The notes beneath the pieces were generated by a model. It was not told the origin of the DNA, searched no databases, and worked only from the letters and a program-made list of their open reading frames with translations. Shown in pieces: positions 32,066 to 43,664 of a stretch of DNA of 64,000 nt. The stretch spans positions 12,694,032-12,758,031 of the forward strand of contig OY979724.1 in NCBI GenBank assembly GCA_963855995.1. The letters are read 5' to 3'. The translations under genes were made by a program, and so were the position numbers. The DNA is from Muricea muricata. Lineage: Eukaryota > Cnidaria > Anthozoa > Malacalcyonacea > Plexauridae. Position 1 is the stretch's first letter. The number at the start of each line of letters is the position of its first letter.

Positions 32066-32417
32066 GTGTTGTTCAATGTTGTCAACAATATTCAGGTGTA
32101 AAAATGCGGGGGTCAGTAGTACGAAAGGTTAATAGCGCTATCCACCGGATAGTGATTTTCTCAAACTTTCTAAACATGTTCAGTAACTGGTATAACCCTT
32201 AGTAAAGTTCAGCATTTTCGAGTTAAAGTCACTTTTTATCTCTTGCGAGTCCAATATCCATGGTGTCATTGCTTTTAATGCCTTTCTGCGGCAGTTAAAA
32301 AAATCACTATCCGGTGGATAGCGCTATATTCACCTTTAACCCCCAGAACAATATTGTTGACAACATTGAACAATGTTGGCATGCAGTGAAGCATTGTTCA
32401 ATGCTGTTTTCGTTTGG
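32066..32417. mobile_element. Fold-back element family 5 with a family 3 MITE inside
   Basis: The left piece TTGTTCAATGTTGTCAACAA and the right piece TTGTTGACAACATTGAACAA are inverted parts of the element also found complete at 35753-35993. Between them sits a family 3 MITE (32119-32338; GTACGAAAGGTTAATAGCGC and its inverted end), so family 3 inserted into family 5. Confidence 0.75.
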
Positions 32418-32581
32418 TTGGCCGCAACTAAAGCGAGCTTGTAACTGAACATATATTCCGTTAAAAATAATACATGCCTATACCCGCCAATGATCAACCT
32501 ATGCTAACAAAGCTTTGTGAGTGGTTGGTTATGACAATGAAAGACAATGAACTATACAAATAAATGTTCTATACTTGTTTC

Positions 32582-32803
32582 ACAAAATAAAACAAATTCC
32601 AAAAATAGACATCTTGTATTCCTGATATTCAAGAAAGAACAAGAAAACGACGGAGTCGGTGATATTTCGTCTTTATTCTAAAGACATAGTCAAACCAATG
32701 TCTTTGGAGTAAAGACGAAATATCACCGACTCCGTCATTTTGTTGTTCTTTCTTGAATATCAGGAATACAAGATGTCTATTTTCGGAATTTGTTTTATTT
32801 TGT
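32582..32803. mobile_element. Near-perfect 222-bp palindrome
   Basis: Arms of about 100 bases, from ACAAAATAAAACAAATTCC to GGAATTTGTTTTATTTTGT, differ at only a handful of positions and are separated by about 20 bases. It contains GACGGAGTCGGTGATATTTC and its complement. Probably a recently inserted fold-back element; it lies beyond the 3' end of the SLC38A10-like gene. Confidence 0.85.
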
Positions 32804-33034
32804 ATTTCCTTAAGTTGTCTGCTTGTCGTGGTTTCCAGTCACAAAGCCTGATAATTTTTTAGGTTGGTATTTACCCCGAAATGCCGAGAAACTTAAGTTT
32901 TGGTTGATGGAGATGGAAGATTATTCACATTTTATGCCTTCGCATTTCTGCGAAAGATATTTCATTCCTCCATTGATATAGTATAGATTTTCTTCACATG
33001 GCATTATCTCTTGCATGTCTTTTCAAATTGCTCT

Positions 33035-36000
33035 TTAATCTGACGATCTTTTCCGACGATTTCTTTCTTGTAGTCTAATCTTAGATAGTTCAATTTGTTT
33101 TCTTAATAATAAAGGTGGTTGAATTCTTTGAATTCTTGTAGGAATGCCGGTAGATTTATCTGTTACATTTGATTTCACACCACTCTGAACTGTTCTTGGA
33201 ACCGTAGCTGTGTTTACATCAGTAACTGTATTATTTTTAACTATACTTTGTGTTGTTGTGCCTTTCTCCAAAGCTCCCTCGTTGTCAACTTTGAGAGATG
33301 TCCTTTGATCAGCATTACTAACATTGCTTGGTAACGTGCTTCGTTTAGTAGTTGTGATGGTTTTAACATCGGGACTATATTCGGCATTATTCAATATTTT
33401 TCTTTCCTTTGCAATACGTACTTCATCGTTAATGGCGTGTTCTTTCTCCTGAGACACAGTGTTAGCCCGTACCTAGGAAAGCAGGAATTGTGTGATATTT
33501 GGGCAATTTTACAAGTGTCCCCTTAGACCTAGGGTTGTACGACCACTACAGCAGAGTAAGATAATCTGTATGCAGAGAAAAGTGACATCAACTGACAACC
33601 TACCGGCAAATCTTCCCTCTTCAAAATGTCTTCACGAAGTTTTAAAGTGTCCTTAACAGAGTCCCGGCCTATCGTTTGCTCTTCGCCATTCTTCAATTCC
33701 GCTTGCTTAGGTTTTAAATCCGCATTTTTAAGCGTGTCAGACAAATCGGGTTTTACTTCCTTTTCTGTGGGCAGGTGTCTTACGTCGATATCTTCAGAGG
33801 TTGTCGCGTGTTGCTGTGCCAATTTCTTTTCTACAAGCTTTAAAATTTTGTTTTCATCTGGAGGTTTCAGGTTCCCTGCCGGAAGTTTCCCAACAATGCT
33901 TTCCTGGGGCAGAGCCGGTTCCTTCCTCGACTCTTGCACAACTTCGGCTGTGTTTGTTCGAGGGACTAATTTTTTTTTGCCATCAATGATACTCCTCTTC
34001 TCCTCTTCATGGGCCACTTCTTTATTCTTACTTTTATTCGTCTTCTCAATTTTATCAAGCAATACCTTTAGAAGAAAACACACATTCTATACGAAAGGTC
34101 ATAATAAAACACTAAAAAATTAACATCGTGACCAATTTAGCTCATAGTTTATGGATTTGTGGGAATATGTATTCCCATACGGGGGGAGGGAGCGCCGTTC
34201 CCCCACTCACCTGGAGTTTTTTCATCTCTTGAGAAGGCTTGAGCAATGTAGTGTTAGTCGTAATTGTTGGTGGGTTAAGCATGGGACGCAAGGGTTGTAG
34301 CACAGGCGCCATTTTCGCTTCCTTACTTTGACTCTCCCCAAGACTTATGACGGCGAATGTGCTTAGACAGCAAAGGCAAATACCAGCCACTAAAAACACC
34401 TGAGAAATCAAGAAAAAACCCATTTTAATGATCGAGTCTTCTTGCATATAGCAAAGCATTTCGTTGGCGCAAGGCACAAGCTCTTTTTAATTCCGAGACC
34501 GTGAGTTTGATGTCTCAGACGCGTGACACTTATGTGAAGTTACAGTTATTCAAAGCTTTGTTGAAAGTCGTAGGTTTTTCCCGAGTACTCTGGTTTCATT
34601 CCACGAGGAATGTTGCCAGGGTGAGTTAAGACAGACACACTAAAAAAAGTAATATTGTATTTCAAATATTAGGTGAATTTTGTGCCATGTAGTGGAATTT
34701 TGATTTGTCTTTTCATTGTTTTAAAATTCTCAGTGTCGTCCATGATTCTTAGCCTGCAGTTCTTTTAATTATGACGCGTAAAACGGTGATTTCTTAAACT
34801 TAGACGATTTCCAAGAAATGACCACACACTTCAAGTCAATAAAAAAAATCAGGGACCTTCGCCTCTGCCTTTGAAGTGTCTTCTCCAGATACTCTTAGAA
34901 AGATGTAGGATGGTAAAATCAACGTTAACATAGACCCCATTGTTGCTCCAACCAAAGCCATCACAAATTCAACTGAAAGAACAACACAAAAATCAATTTT
35001 GTCCTATCAGAAACCAAGACCACAGCGAGAATAAGACCTTATTGGAGTCTTAGCCTACACAGCCAAAAAACGCCACAGACTTGCTGCAATTCGTCAACAA
35101 GTTGCAACAAACATGTTAATTTCATCAATTTCAACAAGTCTGTTAAAGTCAGGCTTGTTACAACTTGTCATTGCAGATTTGTTACAACTGGTTAAAACAA
35201 CTTGCAGCAAGCCTGTGGATAACAAGTTTTGATAATCAACTTGCAACAGTTGGCTTGTCCTTAACAAGCTGTAGACATCACAATAACAATAGCCGTTTCA
35301 TAATCTAAACTATTCCAAACTCTTGATCTTAACCTTACTGTAATTCTAATCATGATTCTAACCTAATTCTTATCTTAATCCTGGTTTTAATCTTAATCTA
35401 GGTCTGCATCTGCTACGGATTTAGCACCACACTTGTAGTCACAATAAATGATGACTGACGTACCACTCGGAAAAAGGACTCCACATAACAACGTGCCGAT
35501 GACAAGCGACGACGTGATAATGAAGAAGCGATCATGTGGAATGAAGGCTCCGGCAGCTGCTCCAAGATCAATCTGAAAATTTCACACGTTAGTGTATAAG
35601 ACTTTTTCCCTGAAGAATAAAATCGTCTTGTCTTAGAGTAGAACAAAATAATGTGCAATTGAATGCAGTGCGGCTTACAAAAATTCAACATAGTCCACTT
35701 TAAAGTCCTTCTCGACATCCCGTCTCTTTCAGATTTAATTGTACTCTTCAGTACACAGCAAAAAACGCACAACCTGTTCTGGCCTGATGAAAACAGCATT
35801 GAACAATGTTTTGCTGCCCACATTGTTCAAGGTTGTCAACAATATTGTTCAACATTGTTACACCTGAGTGCAGGCTAGTTCAGGCTCAACAACTTGTTCA
35901 GTATTGTTGACAACATTGAACAATGTGGGCAGCAAAACATTGCTCAATGCTGTTTTGATCAGGCCAGAACAGGTTGTTCATTTTTGGCTGTGTATCGCAA

Positions 36001-39000
36001 TACCTACCTTTACTGAGGAAATTAAGGAGTTGATGCTTGATCGACATGGAAACACCAGCAAAGGAAAACTCAGTATCGTTGAAATACAAAATCCTACATG
36101 GAAACACCAGCAAAGGAAAACTCAGTATCGTTGAAATACAAAATCCTACATGAAAGGTATGAGAATGTAAATACTAAACACTTCAATGGTTGGTGTTGTT
36201 GTTGTATTCTTGTTGTTAATGTTATTGCTGTTGTTATTTGTTTATTTATTTAACTTTGCTAAGAGGCATGCTATTCTAATGGAAGAACAAATTAGAAGAC
36301 TTATATAGCTACGTGTACCATGTCCTTGGATTATCAACGTCAAAATCGTCGTAAACTATAATGTTATTGTTTGTCAAACTCTTCCAAATTCTCTTTGTTT
36401 AGTACAGAAATTATCTTTGATAGGTGCACGTCGCACTCAGTTATTATCATTCTTAAGTTCCTTGTATGTTTGCATCGTGACTATCAAATTGAAATATAAT
36501 TTTGTGGAAACACCACGTAAATTTACTATCGCAAAGCTTTCGATCCGTAAGCTCGGATCTTCATCAGTGCTAGTAACAACGCATTATTATTAGCACTGAT
36601 GAAGATCCGAGCTTACGGGTCGAAAGCTTTGCGATGGTAAACTTACGTGGGGTTTCCACAAATTATATTTTAATATGATTATTTTTGTTTTATTTGTGTT
36701 CTGGCCGTTACTGTTGTTTTGTGTGTTATGATTGTTGTTGTTCAATGCAACCATCAAATAGCGCTGGCGTCATCCCATTGCTACACGAACCACAACCTCC
36801 AGCCACGTGCTGTACCTAAGCGGATAAATTCCGAGATAAAATCATGTTGGTAGTTATTCAACAAATCTCCTTCAATCCCGTCATCAAAATATCTCACATA
36901 TCCAGAAAATCCGACCTAGACAAACACAAGTTGAAAACATTATCGGCTGCCAAGCAGAAGACACTGTTTGTTCGATAGAAAGTTCTTCAACTTACAGTAA
37001 AAGAAAGCAAAAGTACAATATTCATTGCGGAATCGACTACGTGCTCCATTTTCTTGACAGAAGGATCAGGAAGTGCTTCGTACAGTACGAAAATAACACT
37101 ATATGAAAAGATAATGTACGAGGTTCGTGGTGGATTATTCTCAGTTTATATCCACATCGGACAAGCTGAAGAATACGCCTGACCGCGACAGGAATTGAAA
37201 CCTGGTGTAATATAAACTCAGAGTAACACCACAAACATCATTTTCACATCAAGACACATAACAATCTTAAAAATTAATTATGTTTTATTAAATATTAATT
37301 TCATTTAATATTTTGCAGCCTATTCCAACCATGTTCATATGCTGAAACTGATCTGGTACAGACGCATGTTTGGAATGGACCATTCCGCTATTAGACAAAC
37401 TTTTAAACTAGGCAAATCGATTAGTACAGCTGGGAAGAGCATCCTAAATTTCATACAATTGTCAAGTTTGGTAGCAAAATATTGTAAAGTGTGGAAAATA
37501 TAATCCTGTAAAGTTTGCAAATTTTGTATACTCTTGTATTACGCACAGTAATACACTATGTGGAAATGTGGTAACGCTTTTTCCCGCGTAATACAAAAGC
37601 ATACAAAATTCCCAAACTTTATATTACTATATTTTAGACATTTCACAGTTTCACTAAACTTAGGAAGCTCTTTCCAACTGTGCTAAAATTGTTGTCAAAT
37701 TTAAAAGTTTGTCTAATTGGGGAATGGGCCATTGAGAACTTACGTTTGACAGAGAAATGAGATGCCAAATATCGGTAAGCATTGCAGAACTCCGTCAGGT
37801 TTCCAGAAGTTGACACCACCGAGCCAAACACCAGATAAAATTCGCGGTAAAGTACTAAAAAATAACTAAACCGAAAATTTTGAGTCAAGTCTGGTGCGCG
37901 CTGCCAAAAACGCAAAAAAAATCTGACTCGTTCACACTCATGATTTCTTTTGTGTTTCATGAATTATTATTCTCAAACTCATTAATATTTCAAAAAGCAA
38001 GTACAAAGAAAGTCAATACGATGGATAAAGTTTGGAGATCGGAGGAAGAAATTGCATAGGTTAAGCCATGCAGCTTTTTCTTAGATTTTCGCGCGAAATA
38101 CTGGTTCGTTTGAGAAGTACGTTCAAAAATTAGTATGGACTACTATGGAGGACTTCCTCTGATTTCAGAACAATTCGAAGTTCGTTAAAAAATATTTGGC
38201 TTTGCCTCGTATGTTCAACTCCTCTCGGCGTTTGGAAATCGAAGGACGTCGTCCAACTCGTGCTCCGAAATATACGTCAAAACGATTCCAAGTCATTAAA
38301 TCTTAATCCTAACTTTTAATCTTAACCTTAGTGTTGAAGGTTTGTGTAATAAAGTTAACTTAACTCATATTGTCATCATTCTGTGCTTACTATCATTTGC
38401 AATCGACCGTTAAACGTGACCAATCAAACGCTTTGTTTTACGTCTATTTCCGTTGACATTTCGGCGCGTAAACGTCCCGATTTTTTATAACAAATGTCGA
38501 CGTTTGTTCACCCAAAAAGTTAAGCAAATTACGCAAGGATACTGCGATTTACAAGAAGGATATTGGATTTAGTTAGACAGGTGTACGAAAATGTCATTCA
38601 ATTCATTTAAAATGACATAAGAGTTAAAATAAGCAAGAAAACGCGTATTAACAAAACATGACGATTACGTGCCCAAACGTCATGTAAATAGTACATAAAA
38701 CAAAACATTTGGTTGGTCACAGTTAATGGTTGATTGCAAATGGTACTAAGGTCAATTACCTGTAAAACAAATAAAGTATAGATTGCAATTGCAACATTGC
38801 TTGCACTGCTTAAACTCGTGATGTCTTTCACCAGTGAAAGAGGCAACACAACGAAAATTCCAATAGTGACAATTAAAACTTTTCTTAGAAATGATGTATT
38901 CTAGATATGACAAGATACAATCAGTCAATATATATATATAATAACACATTAAGTTTTATTGTTATCCACAAATTATCAATTCAAAGGATATGATGTGAAA

Positions 39001-40730
39001 TTATTCTAATCTTACTTCAATGCCTAATAAACTAGATACAACAGCAGGAGAAACATCACCAATGATAACAAACCAAGCTATTGCTGTCCCAACCAGATAA
39101 CCTATAAGACTGGACAGGAAAAGGACTGTTGACTCTACTATTTACATGGTAGAAAGGTATGGTAGAGAAGAGGGGAGGGGAGCTTTGGTTGACAGGTGGA
39201 AGGGGGGAGAGGGGGGGCTTCAATGGATAGAAAAGTGGGTGGGCTTTAGTTTGTAAATGGAAGGGAGCTTTAGTTAATGTGACAGGGGATAGTTGGGTAG
39301 AGAGGATTCAATGGGAGAGGAAAGTGCTTTGGTTAAGTAGAGAGGGGGATTTAGTTGGATAAGGAGACCTTTTTTATAGAATCGGGAGATGGGGCTTAAC
39401 ATGGATAAAGATGAGGGGAGGAACTATAATTGTTGGTATAAGGGTTGGTATAGTGGTGGTTTTAGTTGTGTAAAGAAGGGGGGGTCAGTGGGTAGAGTTG
39501 GGGGGGAATTCAGTTGGCCAGATGGGAGAGTGGTTATTTGCAGGGGAGAACTGATAGACATGTACATAATTTTGAGTTAGGGAGGGATAGGCACTGCAGG
39601 GTGCTAAGTAGGGTGTAGTAAAACTCATAACTACCTCATTTCAATAATAAATTTTCCTAAAAATCCTCCAACATGGAAACCTATTAAAACAACAATATAG
39701 GAAATGTATAAGTAATTTCAAAACATATACATATATATATATATATGATATAATGTGACAGAGTCGAATTAGTATCACATGCATAACCTACCTAATGACT
39801 CGAAATCTCGTTTTCGTGATATTTGCGATGACCTCAGCAATAAACTGCATGACTTTTTTGATGCGTAAGAAGATGCAATTAAAAGCAATGTCCCTAACAT
39901 CAAACCACACTGAAAACATGTAAAATAAGGTTGAATCTTTGGATGAAAAAGTAGAAAAAAACTATTTAATTAGTTACAAAGGGAGGGTAATCACAACAGC
40001 ATGAACCAATTACTGTAGGCCCATATCTTAGAACCCACTCTGCTAACTTTCATTGTGGGAGGACATAGAGTACCCAGAGAAAACCCACAACTTTTGGCGT
40101 ATTGTTGGCTTGTACTCTTTACATGGGGTCTGAGCTTGAGTCTGCAACTTTAGAGGTGAAATGTACTAGTCTAACCACTTTGCTACAAAAGCCCCAGTAT
40201 AATCAGCCATTGTAGTTTTAATCTACCCTACCCCCTATATTGATGAAATGTGGAACTTTTATAAGAAAAACAACCCACCCTGACCCCCTTCCAAAAAAAA
40301 TAAAAATGAAAAAAAATTCCATTTTGGTGTACAAATTTTAAAGCAAATCTGTAGAAATTACGGGGGGATTTAAAAATGCATGCCCTGGATGTGGGTGGGG
40401 GTGATGGATTAAAAAGGAAAATCTCAATACTTCGTGCAAGTCACAACGTAAACTTCTAATCCATAATCTCTTTGATATTATTTCATACATTATCAATATT
40501 TCCTGTTTAATTTTTTGTTATATTTCCTTGTATACAAACCCATAACAAAGCAATATTACATTGCTAAAATTGAACAACAGATATTGCTTTTATAGCGTAT
40601 ATTTTAGTACGTGTTGTTAAAAAAATCACTAGAATTTACTAACCTGATGAAAACAATATGGAACAGCCAAAACAGTCACTCCAAACGCTGTGTTAACTAA
40701 ATTTACAACGAAAGGCAATGTACTTGACAT
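33035..40730 (-). CDS. SLC38A10: SLC38A10-like putative sodium-coupled amino acid transporter (14 exons, 736 aa)
   Basis: Coding exons: 40730-40644, 39909-39792, 39680-39635, 39109-39016, 38900-38760, 37865-37744, 37098-36996, 36915-36816, 36093-36008, 35572-35464, 34972-34857, 34399-34211, 34065-33604, 33472-33035. All junctions are GT-AG and in phase; the total is 2211 bases. The first about 395 residues form an amino acid/auxin permease fold with about 11 membrane spans: FVVNLVNTAFGVTVLAVPYC, CGLMLGTLLLIASSY, YLVGTAIAWFVIIGDVSP, CLPIFGISFLCQT, DPSVKKMEHVVDSAMNIV, VGFSGYVRYF, SFPLLVFPCR, LVGATMGSML. These match SLC38A10 in order. The last about 340 residues are a hydrophilic, charged tail, as in vertebrate SLC38A10 (shorter here). 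The start Met precedes the first span. Head-to-head with RPL18. Exon 9 carries a 52-bp tandem duplication at its acceptor. Confidence 0.92.
35040..35285. repeat. AACAAGTTG-rich imperfect repeat in an SLC38A10 intron
   Basis: Many short variants of TTGCAACAAG, AACAAGTC and ACAACTTG in both orientations, starting with ACACAGCCAAAAAACGCCAC, an end that resembles the family 5 element end. Non-coding. Confidence 0.6.
35753..35993. mobile_element. Fold-back element family 5, complete copy
   Basis: ACACAGCAAAAAACGCACAA and the inverted CATTTTTGGCTGTGT form the ends. GAACAATGTTTTGCTGCCCA and TGGGCAGCAAAACATTGCTC-type blocks form the inner arms. It ends 14 bases from the donor of SLC38A10 exon 9. Confidence 0.85.
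36046..36149. repeat. 52-bp exact tandem duplication across a splice acceptor
   Basis: The unit beginning ATGGAAACACCAGCAAAGGA is present twice with no mismatch that I can see. On the minus strand each unit contains atgtag|GATTTTG, so SLC38A10 exon 9 has two identical acceptors 52 bases apart. Only the acceptor nearer the exon body keeps the frame. Confidence 0.95.
36492..36670. mobile_element. Fold-back element with GATCCGAGCTTACGG core
   Basis: AAATATAATTTTGTGGAAAC pairs with GTTTCCACAAATTATATTT. Each arm holds CACTGATGAAGATCCGAGCT, then TACGG, then TCGAAAGCTTTGCGAT. The CTGATGA...GAAA spacing with a six-pair intervening stem is reminiscent of the hammerhead core found in Penelope-like element termini. 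It lies in an SLC38A10 intron. Confidence 0.75.
37373..37733. mobile_element. MITE family 1, copy in an SLC38A10 intron
   Basis: AATGGACCATTCCGCTATTA on the left, ending GTCTAATTGGGGAATGGGCC then ATT. On the minus strand it begins only 10 bases after the exon 6 donor (37743). Next to it, 37192-37247 holds a piece of the SINE tail seen at 59480 (ATATAAACTCAGAGTAACAC). Confidence 0.85.
39130..39600. repeat. G-rich low-complexity intron segment
   Basis: Runs of GGGG and repeated GGGCTTTAGTT- or GGAGCTTTGGTT-like pieces on the plus strand (C-rich in the SLC38A10 pre-mRNA). The open frame at 39389 is an artefact of this. Confidence 0.7.
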
Positions 40731-40973
40731 TTTGGCAAAGCTCTCTCGACTGCCGACGTTTACATTTTTCAATGAATGAAATTTTAATATTGATTGAGTT
40801 ACCACAACATTGAGGCCATTGTTTTTTACTTTTGCATTTACATGAAGTATTTCACAATGTTTAGAAAAAGAAACTTTCATTTCGAGGAAATTTTATGACA
40901 ATTATGTGGAAGCCCAAGCTCGGAAAACGTGCTTCGTTCCCAGGTACTCCTCGTCGCTCTCTTTCTTTCCAAA
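40731..40973. promoter_or_regulatory. Probable bidirectional promoter, SLC38A10-like / RPL18
   Basis: Only 243 bases separate the two start codons. On the RPL18 side a pyrimidine tract CTCTCTTTCTTTCC (40957-40970) directly precedes AAAATG, the arrangement of a 5' TOP transcript start of a ribosomal protein gene. TOP motifs put the mRNA under mTOR-dependent translational control in animals. Confidence 0.65.
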
Positions 40974-43341
40974 ATGGTGAGTGTATCTGTAATATTTCAC
41001 TGTCTGACAAATCCATTGATTTTCTCGGACATCCTTGGTCCTTTTCCACATTATGTGACAGAATTACACAAAGTAAAATCTGTAGATATGATATCTGGCA
41101 ATATTTTAGACGTATACACTAAATTCCGTTGGGTATTTTAGGGTATAGACATCAAACATAAACACCAAAAGAAAAAAAATCGCCGAGATCCCGTCTCGGA
41201 AAACATCTATCTCCGTTTGCTGGTGAAGGTATGAACCATACACATTAATTTTCAATATTTTTTATTTTGGATTTGTTTAATTTTTCATAATCATTTTGTG
41301 ATTGTTGATTCAATTTATAGTTTGAAGAGATAATAAAGTAGTTTTCAATGTTTTCCTAGCTTTACAAGTTCCTTGTCCGACGTAGCGATGCCAAGTTCAA
41401 CAAGATCATTTTGAAGAGGCTTTGTATGAGTAAAGTAAACCGGCCACCTCTGTCATTAGCCAGACTGGTATGTTTTGATGTAATGCAGTTTTAGCGTAAT
41501 GGTCATCAGATTATTTGCACAAGTGTAAGTAGTTGTAGAGTTGATCCACGATGGAAAGTTTTTTTCTCACACCAATTGCACCGAGGGCAGCTGTATGCCA
41601 CACCGATACAATTTGCAAACTTTCCACCAAGGTTCTTGATGATCATGCCACTTCCTTTCAGTCTGCTCAAATGTTCATAATTCAAGCCAATGCAGACTGG
41701 ATTGTCAGCAGAAATAAAAAGCTTGAACAAGTGATGTTTTTGATACTGCAGATATCACTTGGAAGCACTGAAGATGACTTTCTGTACCTTATTCTGTGTT
41801 GATTTTCATGTGTAATAGCTTGATTTACTTGCATTTTATGTTCTGGTTGTCAAAAACATTGTTTGTTTAAGCTCTCTAATTTTACAAAGACTGTTGTCAT
41901 TGAAGATTGTTGATGATTACAGCCATTTGCAATTCAGCGTGCACCGTGCGTTTTTAAGTGTTTGTTTTGTATTATGAAACTTAGTGTTTATTGCTCAAAA
42001 CTTTCATGTTGACAATGTTACTAAGGCCTGCACATAAAAAAAACACATGGTGCATGCTCAATTGCAAATGCCAGACTTGATGTGAAACTCCAAATAGCAA
42101 TTTGTAAATATTGAGGGAGGGGGACAAATGAAAAAATACTATGATTGATTAACTCCTTGTTTAAATACCCAGGTTCGTAAAATGAAGCCTTACGGTTTTG
42201 AAGGCAAAATTGCTGTGGTAGTTGGTACCATCACAGATGATTTGAGGATTTATGAAATTCCAAAAATGACTGTAAGTGCATTTCTTCATGTGACCATATA
42301 AACATTTTGAGTACCCCTCAAAACGCCTGTGTTCAAGTATGTGTAGGTAGTAAAGACTTGAACAATTACCTTTGTCTTCTCAAATATGGAAAAGCAAATA
42401 TAATCAACATCATCAGCAATAGCATAGTATAGCAAATAAACCTTAACAGTACAAGATGACTGGCCAGAATAATGGTGGAACATTCAGTTCGGCATTTCTA
42501 TTGGTCAGAAAAGGCAATCGACTGGCCAGAACCTGCATATTGAACATGTGCAATGTGACGTGCATGGTAACACACACTTCTAAGGTTTTGACTTGACTGT
42601 TCCTTCTGTTAATTTTCTTTTCTGTGGTAATAGTGTATATAGTCAGTTGAATTTCTCGTTATAACAGTTGATATAGTTAGTTTATATCTCTGCTGTTTGA
42701 CACCATTCCATGCTAGATTTATGGTTTGTTTACTGTTTAATAGAAGAAACCATTGCTTCATAGTTTACTGAATTATTCACAGGTTTGTGCTTTGCATGTT
42801 ACTGATGGGGCCCAGGCAAGAATATTGAAGGCTGGTGGAGAGATTCTCACATTTGATCAGTTGGCTTTAAGAGCACCAACTGGCCAGCACACAGTTTTGC
42901 TCCAAGGTTTGTGTTGTTTTTTTTTGGTAATTCACAATGGTTTTTACCATTTAAAAAGATGTTGGGATATAAGTATTGTACCAATAAAGCATTTAAGTAT
43001 TTCATTCCAACTAGATTTATTGTAAATTGCGCCTGTATAGTTTGATTTGGGTATGATGAATTATAACACGACGGTCTTCAGATAAAATAATGCTGACATT
43101 GTGTTAACTGACCCAATTTTAGTAAACAGAAGAAACTTGTAAGAATTATGGCTTGATAAAAACATTTATTTTAAATGAACTTCTTTTTCGTTTAGGACCC
43201 CGGAAGGCAAGAAAAGCTGAGCGATACTTTGGTCTTGCACCAGGTGTGCCACATAGCCACTCTCGTGCACGTGTTCGTTCCAAGGGGCGTAAGTTTGAGC
43301 GTGCTCGTGGCCGTCGTAACAGCCGTGGCTACAGGGCATAA
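40974..43341 (+). CDS. RPL18: 60S ribosomal protein L18 / eL18 (6 exons, 186 aa)
   Basis: Coding exons: 40974-40976 (ATG only), 41142-41228, 41360-41467, 42173-42271, 42783-42906, 43196-43341. All junctions are GT-AG and in phase. The protein starts [18 protein letters not shown] and continues [67 protein letters not shown], and ends [20 protein letters not shown], matching animal eL18 along its length. It is a component of the large cytosolic ribosomal subunit. The ATG-only first exon ending at AAAATG|gtgagt is typical of ribosomal protein genes. A polyadenylation signal AATAAA is at 43369-43374. Certain. Confidence 0.98.
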
Positions 43342-43664
43342 ACATCAATCAGTGTATTGACAAATGAAAATAAAATACTTCAAACGTGTTGTTGTTTAGT
43401 TTTTTTGGGTGAATAAAGAATTTGACTTTCTCTGTTGATAACTTAAAATAACATTCCATTAATTTCAAGGTTTAATTTAGATGAAGCCTTACAACTGTGA
43501 ACTAATTAAATTTTGTATTAAACAAGTATTCTTATTAAAACATTAAGGACCAGGTCTAATTCCTGGTTAAATATAAGTTAACAAAACTAGGAAACTAATA
43601 TATTGTATGTTCATCATCTTTCCAGTAAAGTGTCTCTTTATCAACCTTTCTTTTGGAGCAGTGT

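Noticed and set aside
33626-34123. 165-codon plus-strand frame
   Set aside because: It is antisense to the charged tail exon of the SLC38A10-like gene.
43030-43110. Possible C/D box snoRNA in the last RPL18 intron (ATGATGA ... CTGA)
   Set aside because: The boxes are only about 40 bases apart and there is no terminal stem, so it does not fit a C/D snoRNA.
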